47,571 bases of DNA. Source: Nocardia testacea NBRC 100365. Its GTDB lineage: Bacteria; Actinomycetota; Actinomycetes; Mycobacteriales; Mycobacteriaceae. The first letter of the stretch is position 1, and every line of letters starts with the position of its first letter. The stretch is from positions 1 to 47,571 of the forward strand of contig NZ_BAGJ01000262.1 in assembly GCF_000308775.1 (NCBI RefSeq), given 5' to 3'. The notes under the pieces are model-generated. The model ran no database searches, was not told where the DNA came from, and saw only the letters and a program-made list of their open reading frames with translations. The translations under genes and the position numbers were made by a program. Shown here piece by piece: positions 46,124 through 47,571 of this stretch.

Positions 46124-47571
46124 TGCCGTTGCCTGACGCGAATATGCCGTGGCCGCCGCGCCACCTCTCCCCCGCGTTCCAGTTGTTCGCCACCTGTCAA
46201 GTGTGGTGGGAGGGTGACGCGGAGAAGCTGTCAGCGACGCACGGCGAGCCCGGCCGGACGTCGCTCGGCCGTGGTCTCGTGGACCGGATCAAACGGCTGT
46301 TCTGGGGAACGAAGCCCGACGCGTCGAATCAGATCCGGCAGATTCATGTGCCGATCGCCGCGGATATCGTTCAGACGCTCGCGTCGCTGCTGCTGCCCGA
46401 CCCCGTCGCGTTCCGCGTCGCCGAGGGCGACACCGTCGCGAATGCGGAGGCGCGCAAACGCGTCGACAAGATCCTGAACACTCCGCAGATGCATTCGGCG
46501 ATGCTGGAAGCGGCGGAGGCTGGGTCGGCGCTGGGCGGTGTGTACGGGCGCATCGTGTGGAACAACGCGGTCCGCGATCACGCGTGGATCGACTGGGTGC
46601 ACGCCGATCAGGCGATCCCCGAGTTCCTTTACGGCCAGTTGTCGGCGGTCACGTTCTGGACCGTGGTCGACGAGAACGTGGACGAGAATCGAGTGTTACG
46701 TCACCTGGAACGGCACGAGGCCGGCCGGATCGAGGTCGACGAGTTCGGTGTGGAACAGCCCGTTTTCGGGCGCGTCTATCACGGCCTGTACGAGGGGACC
46801 GCGGTCACGCTCGGCAAACCGGTCGGGCTGGACAAGCACGCGGAAACCGGGAGCATCCCGGTCAACGATGAGGACTACGTCGACACCGGCACCAGCCGAT
46901 TGACCGCGTTCTACATCCCGAACGCCAAGCCCAATCCGGCGTTCCGCGGCAAGAGCGTGCTGCGGCACTTCGGCCGTTCCGATATCGGCGACGCGGCCGT
47001 GATCGGGTTGATGGACCAGATCGACGAGACCTACAGCAGCCTGTCACGTGACGTTCGGCTCGCTAAGGCTCGGCTCCTGGTCTCCGAGCACCTGCTCGAG
47101 GTCCGCGGCCCCGGCAAGGGCACCTCGTTCAATGTCGAGCAGGAGGTGTACGAGAAGGTCGGCGGTGTCCCCAACGGCAACCCCGTCCTCGAGGCACACC
47201 AGTTCGCCATCCGAGTGGACGACCATCTCCGGACCGCTGAGGGGTTCCTGCGCGCCATCCTCCGCCGTGTCGGGTTCTCCCCGTACACGTTCGGGCTGCC
47301 CGACGAGTCCGGCGCGGCGATGACCGCAACCGAGGTCGACGCGAAGAAGGACGCCAGCACCGCCACCTACAAGGCGCGCTCCGGCATCTGGAAGGGCGAA
47401 CTTGCCGAGGCAGCGAGAACCCTGATCGAGGTCGACGCAGCGGTTTTCGAGACCGGCGCGAAGCTCGGCGAAGACCTGGAGGTCTCCTGGCCGCCCGCTA
47501 CGCGGGAGTCGATCGCGTCGAAAGCGCAAACCCTCCAAGCCCTGGAGTCCGCCAAGGCGGCGTCGACGGAG
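46123..47571 (+). CDS. Portal protein (SPP1 Gp6-like), C-terminus outside window
   Basis: 483 codons seen, no stop. ATG within the previous stop (TGATG). HVPIAADIVQTLASLLLPDP, KRVDKILNTPQMHSAMLEAA, and YIPNAKPNPAFRGKSVLRHF with the following SDIGDAAVIGLMDQIDETYS are typical of portal proteins of the SPP1 Gp6 family. Forms the dodecameric vertex through which terminase packages DNA. Confidence 0.85.
   Translation, partial: MPLPDANMPWPPRHLSPAFQLFATCQVWWEGDAEKLSATHGEPGRTSLGRGLVDRIKRLFWGTKPDASNQIRQIHVPIAADIVQTLASLLLPDPVAFRVAEGDTVANAEARKRVDKILNTPQMHSAMLEAAEAGSALGGVYGRIVWNNAVRDHAWIDWVHADQAIPEFLYGQLSAVTFWTVVDENVDENRVLRHLERHEAGRIEVDEFGVEQPVFGRVYHGLYEGTAVTLGKPVGLDKHAETGSIPVNDEDYVDTGTSRLTAFYIPNAKPNPAFRGKSVLRHFGRSDIGDAAVIGLMDQIDETYSSLSRDVRLAKARLLVSEHLLEVRGPGKGTSFNVEQEVYEKVGGVPNGNPVLEAHQFAIRVDDHLRTAEGFLRAILRRVGFSPYTFGLPDESGAAMTATEVDAKKDASTATYKARSGIWKGELAEAARTLIEVDAAVFETGAKLGEDLEVSWPPATRESIASKAQTLQALESAKAASTE

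Larger units (their letters stand above)
10472..47571. mobile_element. Temperate actinophage (prophage), right end outside the window
   Basis: Gene order is that of a siphovirus-like temperate phage: integrase at the left attachment site, leftward repressor and ImmA-like gene, rightward excisionase-like, recombination, replication and modification genes, then terminase small, terminase large and portal. The head-to-tail genes and right attachment site must lie beyond 47571. All phage signature genes read are intact. Confidence 0.92.

Overview
The window is high-GC actinobacterial DNA, most likely from Nocardia or a close relative. The GC-rich codon use, many GTG starts, a WhiB-like regulator, a ROK-family protein and a MerR-type regulator without CCA-less oddities around a tRNA-Pro(TGG) all fit; the genus itself is inference. 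Two parts are visible. Bases 1-9711 are chromosomal: a leftward type IV secretion/conjugation-like cluster (VirB4-like ATPase, two small membrane proteins, TcpC-like protein, NlpC/P60-like protein), a PAS-like protein behind a promoter whose spacer is a 20-bp palindrome, a ROK protein, a WhiB-like protein, a MerR-like regulator and tRNA-Pro(TGG). From about 10472 to the right edge lies an integrated temperate phage, cut off by the window inside its portal gene.

The left phage boundary is a 3' fragment of a tRNA-Gly(TCC) gene (10472-10516, minus strand) beside a tyrosine integrase. A decayed second copy of this fragment, the leader and the first integrase codons lies at 9741-10000, a relic of an older related integration. 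The phage early region runs rightward: ImmA-like protein and leftward repressor (12167-13168), excisionase-like HTH protein, YqaJ exonuclease, Sak4-like annealing ATPase, small zinc-ribbon proteins, replication protein with a (Thr-Asp)12 repeat, DUF3560 protein, SSB, metallophosphoesterase, RusA-like resolvase, then a compact ParB-like / PAPS-reductase-like / ParB-like / methyltransferase cassette (37944-41041) that looks like a nucleic-acid modification system. After a strong terminator come a 21-codon ORF, a 16-bp inverted repeat, terminase small and large subunits and portal.

The rightward phage operon is broken at several places by accessory genes, mostly leftward and of lower GC: a divergent membrane-protein pair duplicate, a Methyltransf_19/DUF6879/Scr1-like regulator module, an AlbA_2 (Schlafen-like) protein, a membrane coiled-coil protein, an Abi_C-like protein, a DpnII/MboI-like PD-(D/E)XK protein and a SLATT two-TM protein. 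Several of these families are known in anti-phage defence, so the prophage appears to carry a distributed set of defence genes. After several insertions the phage operon restarts with its own promoter or leader element.

Two regulatory layers stand out. First, at least 15 RNA hairpins with the same loop, CCGCCA (two variants), but different, compensating stems lie just upstream of a common ribosome-binding sequence (CCGARAGGAACC). Second, promoters carry repressor-like operators inside their 17-bp spacers: TGCGCAGTG-type sites around the repressor and at 26.5 and 35.9 kb, GCCAA-N5-TTGGC twice at 19.6 kb, and CATACAT-N7-(A/G)TGTATG twice at 43.3 kb.
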